Assembly: GCF_947179165.1 (NCBI RefSeq)
Contig: NC_077240.1
Span: 59,344,501-59,408,500 of the forward strand
Length of the DNA stretch: 64,000 bases
Source of the DNA: Solanum dulcamara
Lineage: Eukaryota > Streptophyta > Magnoliopsida > Solanales > Solanaceae
Reading direction: 5' to 3'
Shown: one piece after another, positions 1 to 12,604 of the stretch
Numbering within the stretch: the first letter of the stretch is position 1
Layout: every line of letters starts with the position of its first letter
Notes under the pieces: model-generated
Told to the model about the DNA's origin: nothing
Databases searched by the model: none
The model's input: the letters and a program-made list of their open reading frames with translations, nothing else
Position numbers and translations under genes: made by a program

Positions 1-1138
1 CAATCACTATTAAGAGTCTATCTATGATATAGAATAAAAACCATAACCTACCTCAACCGAAGAACCGAAGTAAAGCAAGCTAATTCACCAATGTCTTTCC
101 TTTCTTCAATGCCTCAGACCAATTTCAATCTATCAAATATATAATATTTATAAGTAAACTAATCCGTAAACACCAATATTATATATATGTTTAACCTAGA
201 TCCAATAACTCACTCAATTCTATAGTCACGTTCCTAATCTTGATGCCACTTAACATGTAAACTCCCATATTTTCTGAATTTTAAAACTAGGGTTAAACCT
301 CAATTAAATTAAATAATCACTTTAAAACTTGAGCCTTCCGTAACGCTTCCGAACGATCAAAATCTGTTCAAATACATAATCTTCATAAGAATACGAACTC
401 AATGACACCCATATTGCTATATTTATTTTCGAATAAAAAATTGGGTCAAAAAGTCATCCCGAGTCATTGAAGTCAAATCTGAAATTTTCTTTTCGATTAT
501 ATTCGCTCATGATAAAATAAACTCACATGTCAAATTTCAGCTAAAACGGATCGTTATTCGACCCCCAAATCAAGATTTTATGTGAAGAACCCTAGGGTCA
601 TATTTTCTTATTTCAACATTATTTCTCCACCAATATACCCTAAAAATATATTCATAATCACATAAAAATTTAATGGAAAGGATGAAAATAATTACCTTGA
701 CGCTTTGGAATGAAAATCTTTATTTTTCTCTTCTCCTTTAATTTTCTTTTCCCTTTTCTTTTCTTTCTTCCTCCGTATTTTTTTTCCTCCCAGTTTCTGC
801 GTTTATTTTCGTGTTTATGCCATTGTTACATCTGATGGCTTAATGCCATCAGATTTTATATATATATATATTTGTTTTTTTTATTATTATTATTTATTTT
901 CTTCTTTTTCTTTTCTGAATCGAAATTAATAAACCCTATCCTTTTCCTTTAATAATTGGTATAGAATATTAAGTAAAATACCAACTTAGCCCACTAATTA
1001 AATTAGTTATTTAAATTTACCCCTCAACTAAATAAATATGGTTATCGAATAGTCTAACGTACTCATAAAAAAATACGGAATGCGTCTTTTATGAACTAAA
1101 AAGCTCTATTTCTCAAAACGACATAATGGGTCGTTACA
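1..1138 (-). mobile_element. LTR of a Ty3/gypsy-type element, cut by the window edge
   Basis: On the minus strand this block starts TGTAACGACCCATTATGTCG, a typical start of Ty3/gypsy LTRs in Solanaceae, exactly where the satellite stops at 1138/1139. The first satellite bases (TGTAC) are the presumed target duplication; its partner lies outside the window. Inside are a TATA run, a pyrimidine-rich stretch and no coding sequence. Whether it is a solo LTR or the LTR of a full element to the left cannot be told. The LTR call is inference from terminus and position. Confidence 0.65.
830..871 (-). promoter_or_regulatory. LTR TATA box with an adjacent perfect hairpin
   Basis: On the minus strand a TATATATATATATAAAA run (about 857-871) is followed at once by a perfect 10-bp inverted repeat, ATCTGATGGC / GCCATCAGAT with the 5-nt loop ATTAA (830-854). 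It sits where the core promoter of the LTR would be, so the hairpin would lie between the TATA box and the transcript start or at the start itself. The promoter role is inferred from position. Confidence 0.5.
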
Positions 1139-4068
1139 TGTACATATTGTAATGTATGGTAATTGATTTGGGATTGGAGAATTGGAAATTAGGCCTGTGA
1201 TAGAGTGAAATTGTGCTTAATCAAATTGGATGAATATGGATGTAGGAATCTTGGCTAGTGAGTTGCAAACACTTTATTTATCAATTTCGAATATTTTCTC
1301 TTATGCAATATCTCCTTATACATAATTCAAATGGTATGGATCTTATTGAATTATTTGTGTACTTGATACCTTATTGAAAATTCAGAAGCACATCTCTTGG
1401 AGTTTTATGAAATAACATATGAAGAATAAATTATTTGGATTAAATGATGTTTCTGAAAGCCCTTTTATTAAAAATCATCCATTGTTGATGACACAAATTC
1501 GCTAGCCTCAAGACATTTTCTATTGCTATTGGTAGTGGTTCTTCCAATGTATATATTGTAATGTATTGTAATTGGTTTGGGTTTGGAGAATTGGAAATTA
1601 GGTCTGTTATAGTGTGAAGTTGGGCTCAATTAAATTGGATGAATATGGGTTTAGGAACCTTGGCTAGTTAGTTGCAAACATTATATTCATCAATTTCGAA
1701 TATTTTCTCTTATACAAGATCTATACATAAATAATTCAAATGTTATGGATCTTATTGAATTAGTTGTATACTTGATAAGTTATTGAAAATTCAGAAGTAT
1801 ATCTCTTGGAGTTTGATAAAATAACATATGAAGAACAAATTATTTTGATTAAATGATGTCTCAACAAGTCTTTTTATTCAAAATGATCCCCTATTGGTGA
1901 CACTAATTCGCTAGCCCCAAGACATTTTATGTTGCTATTGATAGTGCTTCTAGCAATGTATATATTATAATGTATTGTAATTATTTTGGGCTTGAGGAAT
2001 TGGAAATTGGGTCTGTTATAGAGTTAAATTGTACTCAATCAAATTGGATGAATATGGGTTTAGGAATCTTGTCTAATGAGTTGCAAATATTTTATTCATC
2101 AATTTCCAAATTTTTTCTCTTATACAAAATCTATGCATACATAATTCAAATGTTATGGATCTTATTGAATTGGTTGTGTAATTGATAAGTTATTGAAAAT
2201 TCAGACGTACATCTCTTGAAGTTTGATAAAATAACATATGAAGAATAAATTATTTGGATTAAATGATGTCTCAGCAAGTCCTTTTATTCAAAATCATCCA
2301 CTGTTGATGACACTAATTCGGTAGCCTCAAGATATTTTATGTTGCTATTGTTAGTGGTTCTTCCAATATATATATTGTAATGTATTGTAATTGGTTTGAA
2401 CTTGGAGAATTTGAAATTGGGTCTGTTATTGAGTGAAATTGTGCTCAATCAAATTGAAAATGAAATGTTGTGGATCTTATTGAATTAGTTGTGTAATTGA
2501 TAAGTTATTAAAAATTTAGAAGCACATATCTTGGAGTTTGATGAAATAATATATGAAGAATCAATTATTTGGATTAAATGATATCTCAACAAGTTCTTTT
2601 ATTCAAAATCATCCACTGTTGATGACACTAATTCGCTAGACACAAAAAAATTTATATTTCTATTGCTAGTGCTTCCAGTAGTGTATATATTATAATGTAT
2701 TATAATTGGTTGGACTTGGAGAATTGAAAATTGGGTCTGTTATAGAGGTAAGTTGGGCTTAATTAAATTGGCTGAATATGGGTTTAGGAATCTTCGCTAG
2801 TGAGTTGCAAATATTTTGTTCATCAATTTCGGAATTTTTTCTCCGTATACAAGAACTATGCATACGTAATTTAAATATTTGGGATATTATTGAATTAGTT
2901 GTGTACTTGATAAGTTATTGAAAAATTCAAAAGCACATCTCTTGGATGTTGATAAAATAACATATGAAGAATAAATTATTTGTATTAAATGATGTCTCAG
3001 CAAGTCCTTTTATTCAAAATCATCCACTGTTGATGACACTAATTGGGTAGCCTCAAACATTTTATGTTGCTATTGCTAGTGGTTCTTCAAAAATATATAT
3101 TGTAATGTATTGTGATTGGTTTGAACTTGGAGAATTGGAAATTGGGTTTGTTATAGAGTAAAATTGGGCTCAATCAAATTGGCTTAATATGGGTTTAAGA
3201 ATCTTGGCTAGTGAGTTGCAAACATTTTATTCATCAATTTTGAATATTTTCTCTTATACAAGATCTCAGCATACATAATTGAAATGTTATGGATCTTATT
3301 GAATTAGTTGTGTAATTGATAAGTTATTAAAAATTTAGAAGCACATATTTTGGAGTTTGATGAAATAATATATGAAGAACCAATTATTTGGATTAAGTGA
3401 TGTCTCAGCATGTTCTTTTATTCAAAATCATCCACTGTTGATGACACAAATTTGCTAGACACAAGAAATTTTCTGTTTCTATTGCTAGTGCTTCCAGTAG
3501 TGTATATATTATAATGTATTATAATTGGTTTGGACTTGGGGAATTGGAAATGGAAAAATTACTTGATTGAGTGCTTTTTAAAAATTAATTACTGATTTTA
3601 ACGATATTTTTTATTTATTACCATTTATAGCAATATATAGCAATACTATGATAAATCTATACTTGTATTAAAAGTGAATTATGCATACAATATAAATGTA
3701 TTATAAGTGTTTTAAAATATATATTATGTTTGTGTAGTAAGAAACTAACATAATGTATTATAAGTCTATTAAAGTATGTGATAAATATATTATCCATCTA
3801 TAAAACTTGTATTATATATATTTTATAAATAGTTCTCTGCAATATGTATTAAAACTGTATTATAAGTATTCAGTGAATTTTTTTTATTGCTATAAATGGT
3901 AAATATTTTCTTAATATTGTATATTTATATAAGTTTCCCATTGGAAATTGGGTCTGTTATACAGTGAAGTTGGGCTCAATTAAATTGGCTGAATATAGGT
4001 TTAGGAATCTTCGCTAGTGAGTTGCAAACATTTTATTCATTAATTTTGAATATTCTCTCTTAAACAAG
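1139..4068 (+). repeat. 409-bp satellite block 1 (+ orientation)
   Basis: The landmark ATT(G/A)TAATGTAT recurs at 1146, 1555, 1964, 2374, 2689, 3099 and 3508, giving steps of 409, 409, 410, 315, 410 and 409. One monomer lacks about 95 bp. A MITE interrupts the block at 3552-3940. Two monomer types alternate: one reads GGTTCTTCCAATG before the landmark, the other GCTTCTAGCAATG or GCTTCCAGTAGTG. I do not recognise this satellite by name. Short frames inside are not conserved between monomers and are not genes. Confidence 0.95.
3552..3940. mobile_element. Mutator-type MITE (389 bp)
   Basis: The satellite is interrupted inside a monomer, and the flanking 9 bp ATTGGAAAT is duplicated exactly (3543-3551 and 3941-3949). 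The ends are imperfect inverted repeats, GGAAAAATT on the left and GGGAAACTT read inward from the right. A perfect 17-bp subterminal inverted repeat, TACCATTTATAGCAATA, lies at 3619-3635 with its complement at 3885-3901. There is no coding capacity and composition is very AT-rich. A 9-bp target duplication with GGRAAA ends fits a non-autonomous Mutator-like element. Confidence 0.85.
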
Positions 4069-4543
4069 TGTCACGCTCCGAGAGGGTACCCTAGACGTGA
4101 CCGGCACTCAGGAACCATTTCTAAATACCGAGCGAACCACATAGCTCGATCACACATCCGTTCATTCATTCATTCAGCGGAAAGTTTAAAAATAAAGAAT
4201 AATTTAGCGAGCAACTCAAATCACCCATCCAACTCAAAGAATAACGGTCGTGGGCCAACAAATCAACTAAAATATTTGTCATTAAAAATAGTTTGACAAG
4301 AATAACTCAAGGAAAGAAATACTCAATCGATCCATCACTATCTAGTCTATGAAGCCTCTATCACTACTATCTAATTGGTGCCAATGACATGTTCATGGCT
4401 ACCTCATTTTAAAATAGAAAGGGCTAACTCGACGCAAGAATACATAAGCGGTGTCCTCCGAATGTAGGGAAGGACTCACCAATACGCTGAGTATGTATAG
4501 ATCCTCAATAGTGCTTCTATTGACGATCTCTTAAACCTGTCTC

Positions 4544-4562
4544 TGCATCATGAAATGATGCA
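4544..4562. promoter_or_regulatory. Conserved LTR palindrome, copy in LTR-A
   Basis: TGCATCAT-GAA-ATGATGCA, an 8-bp perfect stem with 3-nt loop. Beside it (on the minus strand, upstream) are TGACGTCCATTTGG and TTACATACTCGTACATTCCA. The same module is present in every LTR of this family group in the window that has not lost the region. Function unknown; a transcribed RNA hairpin or a bZIP (ACGT-core) site are both possible. Confidence 0.6.
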
Positions 4563-5985
4563 GGTCCAAATGGACGTCAGTACATGGAATGTACGAGTAT
4601 GTAATATGGCAGAATGAAACATACCTCAAGGAAGAATAACATCGGATCAACTATCTCAAATCAGAAAGGTAGGAGAGACTCACATAAGACGTCATAAGTC
4701 TAAAGTAAGAATACATTTCTAGACAAAGACCAATCACACATCATCCAATCCAATCATAGACAATACAGTTCAATAAAATCATATATCATCCGATTCAATC
4801 CAATCGTATACAATCGGTTCAACTCGGTCATATATGATCCGATCCAATCCATTCATATATCCTTCCATTCAACCCAATCAATATATCATCTAATAGAATT
4901 CAGTCCAATCGCACACTATCAAATCACAATTCATCTAATCCAATCCGATCAATGCAATCAACTCACAATAACTCAAAGGGGCTCAACTCAATAAATATGC
5001 AAATTAAGTTATGCAATGTCTTACAATTCAACTCAATCATCTACAATCACAATCAAACCAATCATATCAAGCACAATCTATTCAATTGAGAGTTTCTCTA
5101 ACCGACAACCATCACCATATAAGCGAGTGATAGTACAACAAGCCGACGTTGTTGCCGCGTCTGTTCATACCTTGCCAGGGTATGAACGCATCAACTAATC
5201 ATGGATCCAATCCAACCAAGTCCTATAATGTCAGGAAAAACATTTTAGGGAAGCATCCGACTTTAACGGTTCAATCCCCTCCTACATTTGGCGATGTAGT
5301 TTATTGGTTCGAGTACGGACTATACTCTTACCCAATTTGGTGCTCGATACTCCTCCCAAGACTCAATATGCTCATATCTATCGAGTGAGTAAAATACTCA
5401 AAATGCTCATTTAGTCTCATCGGACTCTTTCAAATCAACTCATTTAGTCTCATTGGACTCTTTTCAAAACTCAATCAAATCTGGCCTCATTGGACCTTCG
5501 TTCAAATCGACTCATCTCAAATCATCAAACTCTTCTCTTTAAATTAATACCATCTCAACTCAATGGATGTAGAAAATATTATATGCATTTAAAATATAAT
5601 TCCAACTCCTTAACTCTACTTCAAAATAGACATTTTTATGTAAAAATGTTCAACTCATTTATACTCAAAATACTCATGTTCAAAATAATTAAAAGACTTT
5701 TCAAACTCAACTCATTCTTAAACTCTTTTTAAATCATAGATGAAACTAATAATTCTTTAGACTCAAAATAGTGTGTAAATAGTTTATGCAATAAGGTTCA
5801 CAAATAATTTAGTTAAAGCTCCTCCTCAAAAGATCATTTATTTTCAAAATATTCCTAAGACTCCAATCAGCTCAAATTATGCACATCACATACCATAAAA
5901 TCGTATTAGACTCCAATCCACTTTATCACACAACATGCTCATCAACATAACCTCTCCATTCACATCATCGTCAAATACCATTATT

Positions 5986-6060
5986 CACATCGTCATCAAA
6001 CATCATCATCATCATCATCAAACATCATCATCACATCATTGTTAAATATCATCATTACAT
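5986..6060. repeat. ATC-rich minisatellite in LTR-A
   Basis: Runs of CATCAT separated by CATCAAACATCATCATC units; this is the shortest version among the three LTRs of the element. Confidence 0.85.
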
Positions 6061-6724
6061 CAATCGTCAAACATCTACTCCAAAATCCTTATTTTACTCC
6101 TATGTTCAATTTATGGAAGCAAAAGGACATTCTTAACAATCCAATTCATTCTATTCATTCCAATCAATACACATATACACAAAACCATCCATATCAACTC
6201 AAGACAAATTATGACCAAAGAAACCTCATCTTGGGTTCATGTGAATGAAACATGAATCCATACTCTCAACAAAACTCAACTCAAGAATATCATCAACATT
6301 AATAAATCTATATACAAGGATACATTTGTAGTTAATAATATGAAAAATAACTATTTAGTAACTCAAGTCATTAAAATCACCAATCAACCATTTGTATCTA
6401 AAAATATTCCATAGTTTAGGGAAAACTTTCAAGAAAACCTTTCTAGAAGGTGCAACTCTTTCACAACTCCTAACCAACACATCTATGGGCATATGGAGGA
6501 ACTCAATCCATATTTTAGATTAGCTTTACATACCTTATTTGAAGACTTTGAAGAAAACCTTGATGTTGGGTCTTCAATGAGGAACTCAAATGTTGAAGCT
6601 CTTGGAACTCTCCTTGTTGGAAATGGAGAAGAAGAAGGAGAGAGAGAAAGAGAAACTCCTAGGGCTTTTTAGAGAGAGAGTGAGGGATTGAAAAATGATC
6701 CCAAAATGTGCTAAGGCTCATACG

Positions 6725-6733
6725 TATATAATT
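6725..6733 (-). promoter_or_regulatory. TATA box in LTR-A
   Basis: Minus-strand AATTATATA, followed downstream by CACTCTCTCTCTAAAAAGCC, which looks like the start of the transcribed region. Assigned by position between the U3-like GC-rich repeats and the pyrimidine-rich leader. Confidence 0.5.
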
Positions 6734-6790
6734 TGGGGAAATTCCCAAATTACCCCTTCTCAGAAGTTCTGAAAAATAGACAAAAATGCT

Positions 6791-7061
6791 CTTAGCGCGA
6801 TAGTGGCGCATCGCGCCATTACAGCGCCAGGCTGATTACGATTAAAACCTGCACCGCGCCAAGGACCAAACTACTGAGGCACATTTTTGGCGCGATAGTG
6901 GTGCGTCGTGCCCTTACAGCGCCAAGGCCAATATTTCCTGGGTTCTGGAAATTGGCTTGAAAAACACTGCACACCTTTTCGTGGCGCATCGTGCCAAGGA
7001 CCAAACTACTGAGGCACATTCTTGATGCGATAGTGGCGCGTCGCGCCCTTACAGCGCCAAG
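6791..7061. repeat. GC-rich hairpin repeats in LTR-A U3
   Basis: Repeated segments of the form GGCGCGATAGTGGCGCGTCG followed by CGCCCTTACAGCGCCAAGG (6791-6830, 6887-6926, 7021-7061), separated by AAGGACCAAACTACTGAGGC. Each can fold as a stem because AGTGGCGCG pairs with CGCGCCACT and TTGGCGC with GCGCCAA. Strikingly GC-rich within an AT-rich LTR. Confidence 0.75.
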
Positions 7062-7482
7062 GCCATTTCCCCAGTAGTTGCAACCCAGGTCCAAAAATGA
7101 AATTCCTACCGTACTAGTTCGTCTTAGAATCGTTATATCTTTTGACTCCAAACTCCAAAATATAAATTCTTGGTGGCGTTGGAAAGAAGACTCGACGACC
7201 TTTAATTCGATAGGTTGTGGACCACCCAGATTGTCATATTTCAAAATATAGGGTCGTTAGAAGTCAACCCCTCATGCGAAATCCTCTTCAAACTTAGCCC
7301 CGACGAATCTTTTGGATTTATTTGGTCCTAGGGGTCCTTCATGACACCACATCACCTCTAACGCTGCTAAATTTCTCAACAACTCATCTTACTCATGCAA
7401 ATGCTCCACTATACTCGAGTTCGATCCTACCCGAATATAAGAAAGGTCCGAATCTTAGGGAAAATATTTGAGGGGTGTTACA

Positions 7483-7499
7483 TTATCTCCCCCTTGGGA
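7483..7499 (-). other. Polypurine tract beside LTR-A
   Basis: Minus-strand TCCCAAGGGGGAGATAA ends directly at the LTR start TGTAACACCC. This is the plus-strand priming site for reverse transcription and fixes the element's orientation. Confidence 0.85.
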
Positions 7500-9148
7500 T
7501 TATTCGTCCTCGAATGAAGAGTAAACCAATGATGGACTCGAGGCACGAATAAAAATCAAAACTCAATAGAATCAACCAATCAAGCAATTTTGACAATTGG
7601 CCATTCAAACTCAAGAATAGACAAATCATTTCAACTCGGGAATAGGGACATTACCTTCATCATTCTCATCATTTGGCACGAATAGAACATCGAAACTCCA
7701 TCAACCGAATCATTCAAACATCTACATCCTCAACTGTCGAATTCCAATTCACGAGCGACATTCCCAATCCTCTTCACCATTTCATGAGGTCAATATATCG
7801 GTGTCCAAACTTCCCCTCCGTTCCAAGCCTCATAACACCCTTCACGTACCTCCAATATTTCCCCCAGATGCAATCATTAGACTACTACCATCACTCTTAC
7901 AATGATAACCATACACTCAAGCTTATCACTCTAACTACGTCACTCATATCTAAGAGTTCTCGAGCTTACTTTAACACTTATAGCCTCATCATCGTATGAG
8001 ATCTTTCTCGAATACACACTAACATACTCTTACCTATCTATTGCTCATCACAAGGTCTCATCTCACTCCTCCTCTATACATTTATCCTCAACTCGACAAG
8101 TACAACACAACTATCATAATCGGGAAGCACTCACCCTCCCTCATCGACTCTCGCTCAACTCCGTCTACTATCATCTTAGCCAACTCATCACCATCGGAAG
8201 CTCAAGACTTACTTTGGCTCATTACCCCATCATCTCCCCCTTAGCTTAAAGGCATCAACTAAAGGACACTAACTAGTCACTCAAAGCGACTCACAAATTT
8301 AAAACCTCATTCAAATCTATACTGTTTCATATATACTTCTTAAGCCTCTTCTTACCATATGACTTAGACTCAATTCACTATTTACATCTGAGGGTCACAT
8401 AACCCCTCCGTTCATAACACACACTCCTCGCAAGTTAATATCTTAATCTCTCGCATACGTCATGTCAAGCCTACTAAATAAAATCTTAAAACTAGAACTA
8501 TCACAATCATTTATTACACCTCATTACTCACCCTATAGATACTCCACTCTAGTTGTAGGCCTCAATCAACGACCATTCTTACTACTTTAGTTCTACTCCT
8601 CTAACTCCCTCTTCCTATCTCTACAATCATTCTACCAACCATAGCTCACTATACCTCAAACCATATTTCCTTGAATGGTAAGACTTGTCACTCAAATACG
8701 CAACTTCCCCCTCAAAGGTGACATTCGAATCAAGATATAGGGATATAATTCTAGGATACATGTCGCTCTAACTCAACGCACGATCTATACGAATGAGAAT
8801 ACATCCTTCCATATCAATGGAGTTAAGCACAGTAATCGGCTCCTCTCAAGCCTTGTGCCGTTTCTTCCTTTCCTCAAGACTTTATCTAAACTCATCAACA
8901 AGAATCTCATATCTACCGTTTCAACTACCTTGAGTATGAGGGGTAGTCAAATGAATTTGAACAATGCACGAATTAAAAGGGAGCATTTATAGAGTTAAAA
9001 TCTATCGCACTAACTCAGAATATGAAAGAAGAGAGACAATTCTTAATGTCCTATAGCCTCCTAATTATAAGTGTGGTGCACAACACACCCATAAGCAAGA
9101 CTCTAGTACACACGGCTTCATAGACTCCCTAGGACACTTGAACTCTGT

Positions 9149-9160
9149 GCTCTGATACCA
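9149..9160 (-). other. Primer binding site (initiator tRNA-Met type)
   Basis: Minus-strand TGGTATCAGAGC, complementary to the 3' end of plant initiator tRNA-Met, four bases inside the end of LTR-B. It marks LTR-B as the 5' LTR of the LTR-B/internal 1/LTR-A unit. Confidence 0.9.
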
Positions 9161-9639
9161 TGTTTGTCACACCCCAAGAGGGTACCCTAGACATGACCGG
9201 CACTCAGGAACTATTTCTAACTCCCGAGCAAACCACATAGCTCGATCACACATCCGTTCATTCATTCATTCAGCAGAAAGTTTAAAAATAAAGAATAATT
9301 TAACGGGCAACTCAAATCACCCATCCAACTCAAAGAATAACGGTCGTGGGCCAACAAATCAACTAAAATATTTGTCATTAAAAATAGTTTGACAAGAATA
9401 ACTCAAGGAAAGAAAAACTCAATCGACCCATCACTATCTAGTCTATGAAGCCTCTATCACTACTATCTAATTGGTGCCAATAACATGTTCATGGCTACCT
9501 CAAATTAAAATAGAAAGGGCTAACTCGATGCAAGAATACATAAGCGGTGTCCTCCGAATGTAGGGAAGGACTCACCAATACGCTGAGTGTGTATAGATCC
9601 TCAATGGTGCTTCTATTGACGATCTCTTAAGCCTGTCTC

Positions 9640-9658
9640 TGCATCATGAAATGATGCA
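9640..9658. promoter_or_regulatory. Conserved LTR palindrome, copy in LTR-B
   Basis: TGCATCATGAAATGATGCA, identical to the copy in LTR-A. Confidence 0.6.
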
Positions 9659-11082
9659 GGTCCAAATGGATGTCAGTACATGGAATGTACGAGTATGTAA
9701 TATGGCAGAATGAAACATACCTCAAGGAAGAATAACATCGGATCAACTATCTCAAATCAGAAAGGTAGGAGAGACTCACATAAGACGTCATAAGTCTAAA
9801 GTAAGAATACATTTCTAGACAAAGACCAATCACACATCATACAATCCAATCATAGACAATACAGTTCAATCAAATCATATATCATCCGATTCAATCCAAT
9901 CGTATACAATCGGTTCAACTCGGTCATATATGATCCGATCCAATCCATTCATATATCCTTCCATTCAACCCAATCAATATATCATCTAATAGAATTCAGT
10001 CCAATCGCACACTATCAAATCACAATTCATCTAATCCAATCCGATCAATGCAATCAACTCACAATCAACTCAAATGGGCTCAACTCAATAAATATGCAAA
10101 TTAAGTTATGCAATGTCTTACAATTCAACTCAATCATCTACAATCACAATCAAACCAATCAGATCAAGCACAATATATTCAATTGGGAGTTTCTCTAACC
10201 GAAAACCATCACCATATAAGCGAGTGATAGTACAACAAGCCGACGTTGTTGCCGCGTCTGTTCATACCTTGCCAGGGTATGAACGCATCAACTAATCATG
10301 GATCCAATCCAACCAAGTCCTATAATGTCAGGAAAAACATTTTAGGGAAGCATCCGACTTTAACGGTTCAATCCCCTCCTACGTTTGGCGATGTAGTTTA
10401 TTGGTTTGAGTACGGACTATACTCTTACCCAATTCGGTGCTCGATACTCCTCCCAAGACTTAATATGCTCATATCTATCAAGTGAGTAAAATACTCAAAA
10501 TGCTCATTTAGTCTCATCGGACTCTTTCAAATCAACTCATTTAGTCTCATTGGACTCTTTTCAAAACTCAATCAAATCTGGCCTCATTGGACCTTCTTTC
10601 AAATCGACTCATCTCAAATCATCAAACTCTTCTCTTTAAATTGATACCATCTCAACTCAATGGATGTAGAAAATATTATATGCATTTAAAATATAATTCC
10701 AACTCCTCAACTCTACTTCAAAATAGACATTTTTATGTAAAACTTTTTAACTCATTTATACTCAAAATACTCATGTTCAAAATAATTAAAAGACTTTTCA
10801 AACTCAACTCATTCTTAAACTCTTTTTAAATCATAGATAAAACTAATAATTCTTTAGACTCAAAATAGTGTCTAAATAGTTTATGCAAAAAGGTTCACAA
10901 ATAATTTAGTTAAAGATCCTCTTCAAAAGATCATTTATTTTCAAAATATTCCTAAGACTCCAATCAGCTCAAATTATGCACATCACATACCACAAAATCG
11001 CATTAGACTCCAATCCACTTCATCAAACAACATGCTCATTAACATAACCTCTCCATTCACATCATCGTCAAATACCATTATT

Positions 11083-11165
11083 CACATCGTCATCAAACAT
11101 CATCATCACATCATCATCATCATCAAACATCATCATCACATCATTGTTAAATATCATCATCACAT
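11083..11165. repeat. ATC-rich minisatellite in LTR-B
   Basis: Same repeat as in LTR-A with one more CATCATCAAACATCATC-type unit. Confidence 0.85.
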
Positions 11166-11827
11166 CAATCATAAAACATCTACTCTAAAATCCTTATTTT
11201 ACTCCTATGTTCAATTTATGGAAGCAAAAAGACATTCTTAACAATCTAATTCATTCTATTCATTCCAATCAATACACATATACACAAAACCATCCATATC
11301 AACTCAAGACAAATTATGACCAAAGAAACCTCATCTTGGGTTCATGTGAATGAAACAAGAATCCATACTCTCAACAAAACTCAACTCAAGAATATCATCA
11401 ACATCAATAAATCTATATACAAGGATACATTTGTAGTTAATAATATGAAAAATAACTATTTAGTAACTCAAGTCATTAAAATCACCAATCAACCATTTGT
11501 ATCTAAAAATATTCCATAGTTTAGGGAAAACTTTCAAAAAAACCTTTCTAGAAGGTGCAACTCTTTCACAACTCCTAACCAACACATCTATGGGCATATG
11601 GAGGAATTCAATCCATATTTTAGGTCAGACTTACATACCTTATTTGAAGACTTTGAAGAAAACCTTGATGTTGGGCCTTCAATGGGGAACTCAAATCTTG
11701 AAGCTCTTGGAACTCTCCTTGTTGAAAATGGAGAAGAAGAAGGAGAGAGAGAAAGAGAAACTCCTAGGGCTTTTTAAAGAGAGAGTGAGGGATTGAAAAA
11801 TGATCCCAAAATGTGCTAAGGCTCATA

Positions 11828-11837
11828 CATATATAAT
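11828..11837 (-). promoter_or_regulatory. TATA box in LTR-B
   Basis: Minus-strand AATTATATAT in the same context as in LTR-A. Confidence 0.5.
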
Positions 11838-11896
11838 TTGGGGAAATTCCCAAATTACCCCTTCTCAAAAGTTCTGAAAAATAGACAAAAATGCTC

Positions 11897-12184
11897 CTAG
11901 CGCGATAGTGGCGCGTCGCGCCATTGCAGCGCCAGGCTGATTATGCCTAAAACCTGCACATCTCGTAGTGGCACACCGCGCCAAGGACCAAACTACTGAG
12001 GCACATTCTTGGCGCGATAGTGGCGCGTCGTGCCCTTACAGCACCAAGGCCAATATTTTCTGGGTTCTGGAAATTGGCTTGAAAAACACTGCACACCTTT
12101 TAGTGGCGCGTCGCGCTAAGGACCAAACTACTGAGGCACATTCTTCGCGCGATAGTTGCGCGTCACGCCCTTACAGCGCCAAGG
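11897..12184. repeat. GC-rich hairpin repeats in LTR-B U3
   Basis: Same hairpin-forming GGCGCGATAGTGGCGCGTCG family as in LTR-A, with copies near 11897-11936, 12007-12047 and 12144-12184. Confidence 0.75.
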
Positions 12185-12604
12185 CCATTTCCCCAGTAGT
12201 TGCAACCCATGTCCAAAAATGAAATTCCTACCGTGCTAGTTCGTCTTAGAATCATCATATCTTTTGACTCCAAATTCCAAAATATACATTCTTAGTGGCG
12301 TTGGAAAGAAGACTCGACGAGCTTTAATTCAATAGGTCGTGGGCCACCCAGATCATCATATTTCAAAATATAGGGTCATTAGAAGTCAACCCCTCATGCA
12401 AAATCCTCCTCAAACTTAGCCCCGACGAATCTTTTGGATTGATTTGGTCCTAGGGGTCCTTCATGACCCCACATCACCTCTAACGCTGCTAAATTTCTCA
12501 ACAACTCGTCTTACTCATGCAAATGCTCCATAATACTCGAGTTCGATCCTACCCGAATACAAGAAAGGTCCGAATCTTAGGGAAAAATTTTGAGGGGTGT
12601 TACA

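Larger units (their letters stand above)
4069..7482 (-). repeat. LTR-A, 3' LTR of the compound element
   Basis: 3414 bp, TG...CA on both strands. On the minus strand it starts TGTAACACCCCTCAAATATT and ends GGAGCGTGACA. It contains, in minus-strand order, GC-rich hairpin repeats (6791-7061), a TATA box (6725-6733), an ATC-rich minisatellite (5986-6060), a block with GGCAAGGTATGAAC and TGATGGTTGTCGGTTAGAG (about 5090-5190), and a conserved palindrome (4544-4562). It aligns along its length with LTR-B. Confidence 0.9.
7483..9164 (-). other. Internal domain 1 of the compound element (non-coding)
   Basis: 1682 bp between LTR-A and LTR-B. No frame resembles gag, protease, RT, RNase H or integrase; the frames at 7673-7999 and 8041-8244 have no recognisable domain. 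The part next to the PBS resembles the 5' leader of the coding element at 35110-44228, including TTCGTGCATTGTTCAAATTC and a TCTATCGCAC stretch. This suggests it keeps the cis signals of an autonomous relative while the genes are lost or replaced. Confidence 0.8.
9165..12604 (-). repeat. LTR-B, central LTR of the compound element
   Basis: 3440 bp, TGTCACACCCCAAGAGGG at the low end and GAGGGGTGTTACA at the high end. It is the most complete LTR of the three: palindrome 9640-9658, minisatellite 11083-11165, TATA about 11828-11837, GC-rich repeats 11897-12184. It serves both as 5' LTR of one unit and 3' LTR of the other. Confidence 0.9.

Noticed and set aside
1970..2185. 71-codon frame beginning MYCNYFGLEELEIG, with similar frames at 17656-17859 and, on the minus strand, 53884-54072
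   Set aside because: They are the same part of the 409-bp satellite monomer read in one frame; other monomers have stops there, so there is no coding constraint.
4730..4970. Irregular CAATCCAATC repeats as a possible replication origin or iteron array
   Set aside because: Degenerate low-complexity LTR sequence present in all three LTRs; no other origin feature.
5016..5732. Three frames repeated at 10113-10829 and partly at 15137-15376
   Set aside because: They recur because they lie in the three copies of one LTR; no domain, and the LTR is non-coding in its relatives.
5990..6060. Short direct repeats with spacers resembling a CRISPR array
   Set aside because: Simple CATCAT-type minisatellite in a plant LTR; spacers are not unique and no cas genes exist.
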